A program made the position numbers and the translations under genes. Positions 62,783 through 64,000 of a stretch of DNA of 64,000 nt are shown in pieces. The notes under the pieces are model-generated. The model saw nothing but the letters and a program-made list of their open reading frames with translations. It was not told the DNA's origin and did no database searches. The stretch comes from an endosymbiont of Escarpia spicata. GTDB lineage: Bacteria > Pseudomonadota > Gammaproteobacteria > Chromatiales > Chromatiaceae. The stretch's first letter is position 1; each line of letters begins with the position of its first letter. The DNA is taken from NCBI GenBank assembly GCA_003349915.1, contig QFXE01000002.1:1-64000 (forward strand). The letters are read 5' to 3'.

Positions 62783-64000
62783 ATGACTAACAAGACCCTT
62801 TACGACAAACTCTGGGATTCACATGTAGTGCGCTACGATGAAAGCGACACTGCACTGCTCTATATCGACCGGCAACTGGTGCATGAGGTGACATCGCCTC
62901 AGGCCTTCGAAGGGTTACGGATTGCAGGCCGCAAACCCTGGCGTGTTGAGGCCAACCTGGCCACGCCGGACCACAACGTACCCACCACGAGTCGTCCTAA
63001 CGGAATCGCGGATATCTCCGATCCTATCGCTCGCATTCAGGTGGAGACCTTGAATGCCAACTGCGAAGAGTTTGGCTTGACCGAATTCACCATGAACGAT
63101 ATCCGTCAGGGCATTGTGCATGTGGTTGGGCCGGAGCAGGGTGCTACCCTGCCGGGCATGACGGTGGTATGTGGTGACTCCCACACCTCTACCCATGGTG
63201 CCATGGGTGCACTGGCGTTCGGCATCGGAACCTCGGAGGTTGAGCATGCGCTCGCTACCCAGTGCCTGATCCAGAAGAAGTCGAAATCGATGCTGATTAG
63301 TGTCGACGGCAAGACTGCCCCCGGCGTTACTGCCAAAGATATCGTATTGGCGGTCATCGGTGAGATCGGCACCGCCGGCGGCACCGGTTACGCCATTGAG
63401 TTCGGTGGCCAGGCAATCCGCGACCTCTCCATCGAAGGACGGCTGACGGTCTGTAATATGGCGATCGAGGCGGGTGCCAGGGCCGGTTTCGTGGCGGTGG
63501 ACGAGAAGACCATCGACTACGTCAAAGGCCGTCCCTATGCGCCGGAGGGTGAGACGCTTGAACAGGCCATCGCCAACTGGCAGACCCTGCACAGTGATGA
63601 AGGTGCCGAGTTCGATAGGGTCGTCAACATCGATGCGTCAGAGATCAAACCTCAGGTTACCTGGGGCACCTCCCCCGAGATGGTGGTCAGCGTGGATACG
63701 CAGGTACCGGACCCGGATCGGGTCGATGATCCGGTCAAAGCGGAAGGCATGCGCCGGGCGCTGGACTACATGGGACTCGAAGCGGGTACCCCGGTCAGTG
63801 AGATCGATGTGGACAAGGTCTTCATCGGCTCATGCACCAACTCCCGTATCGAGGACATGCGCGAGGCTGCAAAAGTAGCCAAGGGTCGACGGGTGGCAGA
63901 CAACATCAAACTGGCGCTGGTCGTTCCGGGATCCGGACTGGTGAAGCAGCAGGCGGGAGCCGAAGGACTCGACAAAATCTTCATTGATGCAGGATTTGAG
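62783..64000 (+). CDS. leuC: 3-isopropylmalate dehydratase large subunit (cut by window end)
   Basis: The frame runs from the ATG at 62783 to the window edge without a stop (406 codons; the family is about 465-470). Signatures are [37 protein letters not shown] (around 130-155) and the cluster-binding [17 protein letters not shown] (around 350-366). It isomerises 2-isopropylmalate to 3-isopropylmalate with LeuD in leucine synthesis and carries a 4Fe-4S cluster. The third cluster cysteine pair may lie beyond the window. The divergent LysR gene is its likely regulator. Confidence 0.96.
   Translation, partial: MTNKTLYDKLWDSHVVRYDESDTALLYIDRQLVHEVTSPQAFEGLRIAGRKPWRVEANLATPDHNVPTTSRPNGIADISDPIARIQVETLNANCEEFGLTEFTMNDIRQGIVHVVGPEQGATLPGMTVVCGDSHTSTHGAMGALAFGIGTSEVEHALATQCLIQKKSKSMLISVDGKTAPGVTAKDIVLAVIGEIGTAGGTGYAIEFGGQAIRDLSIEGRLTVCNMAIEAGARAGFVAVDEKTIDYVKGRPYAPEGETLEQAIANWQTLHSDEGAEFDRVVNIDASEIKPQVTWGTSPEMVVSVDTQVPDPDRVDDPVKAEGMRRALDYMGLEAGTPVSEIDVDKVFIGSCTNSRIEDMREAAKVAKGRRVADNIKLALVVPGSGLVKQQAGAEGLDKIFIDAGFE

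Overview
This 64 kb window looks like a chromosomal piece of a sulfur-oxidising, chemoautotrophic gammaproteobacterium. The housekeeping genes are gammaproteobacterial in type and arrangement: rsmJ, rlmG, aroC, a TolC-family gene, sbcDC, and leuC with a divergent LysR gene. They sit beside a nearly complete reductive TCA (rTCA) gene set built around a two-subunit 'type II' ATP citrate lyase. From general knowledge, that combination is known from vestimentiferan tubeworm endosymbionts (Candidatus Endoriftia and relatives), so such a lineage or a close free-living relative is my best guess. This is an inference from gene content, not from a marker gene.

Layout. 1-2001: a stand-alone cyclic-nucleotide-binding domain protein and two diiron ferritin/rubrerythrin-like proteins. 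2054-20866 (minus strand): one long, tightly packed array read frdB-frdA-hdrC-hdrB-korD-korA-korB-korC-hdrA-flxD-flxC-flxB-flxA-aclB-aclA-icd, closed by a terminator hairpin after icd. 21459-31407: a secreted DUF4382-like protein, SbcDC, an alpha/beta hydrolase, carbamate kinase facing a cyclic-2,3-diphosphoglycerate-synthase-like GTPase, and an archaeal-style DUF211/VIT-like pair. 31632-38637: an EF-hand protein, a hexaheme cytochrome behind a palindromic operator, two uncharacterised proteins (one P-loop plus GAF plus membrane tail), and a convergent pair of small paralogous membrane proteins. 38703-46428: a multiheme cytochrome island. It has an octaheme HAO-like protein plus NapC/NirT-type tetraheme on the minus strand. 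A pentaheme cytochrome, an octaheme tetrathionate-reductase-like cytochrome, a cytochrome b561 and a porin lie on the plus strand. Two perfect FNR-type boxes lie between the two arms. 46884-51849: a secreted tandem-repeat protein, an IS3 remnant, and pyruvate phosphate dikinase with its regulatory kinase/phosphorylase. 52011-58601: tRNA-Leu(CAG), an M23 peptidase, a TolC-like protein, aroC, an MFS transporter, rsmJ and rlmG. 58707-64000: a START-domain protein, a membrane protein, a lipase, a LysR regulator and leuC, which runs off the window.

How the parts fit. ATP citrate lyase cleaves citrate to acetyl-CoA and oxaloacetate. FrdAB reduces fumarate. KorABCD carboxylates succinyl-CoA using reduced ferredoxin, and monomeric Icd carboxylates 2-oxoglutarate. 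The FlxABCD-HdrABC genes interleaved with kor encode a soluble flavin-based electron-bifurcating complex of the kind that can couple NADH oxidation to ferredoxin and disulfide (DsrC-type) reduction. It is a natural candidate for supplying the low-potential ferredoxin that KorABCD needs. PPDK downstream can take pyruvate to PEP. The cytochrome island probably handles nitrogen or sulfur oxyanion respiration under oxygen limitation.

Most striking points: the single-array linkage of an electron bifurcator to the rTCA enzymes; an HAO-like octaheme protein whose presumed cross-linking tyrosine is replaced by phenylalanine; an octaheme cytochrome whose seventh heme motif has lost residues; a secreted protein with exact 32-residue repeats; and several unassigned operator-like palindromes. 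No CRISPR array, rRNA, prophage or intact insertion sequence was seen.
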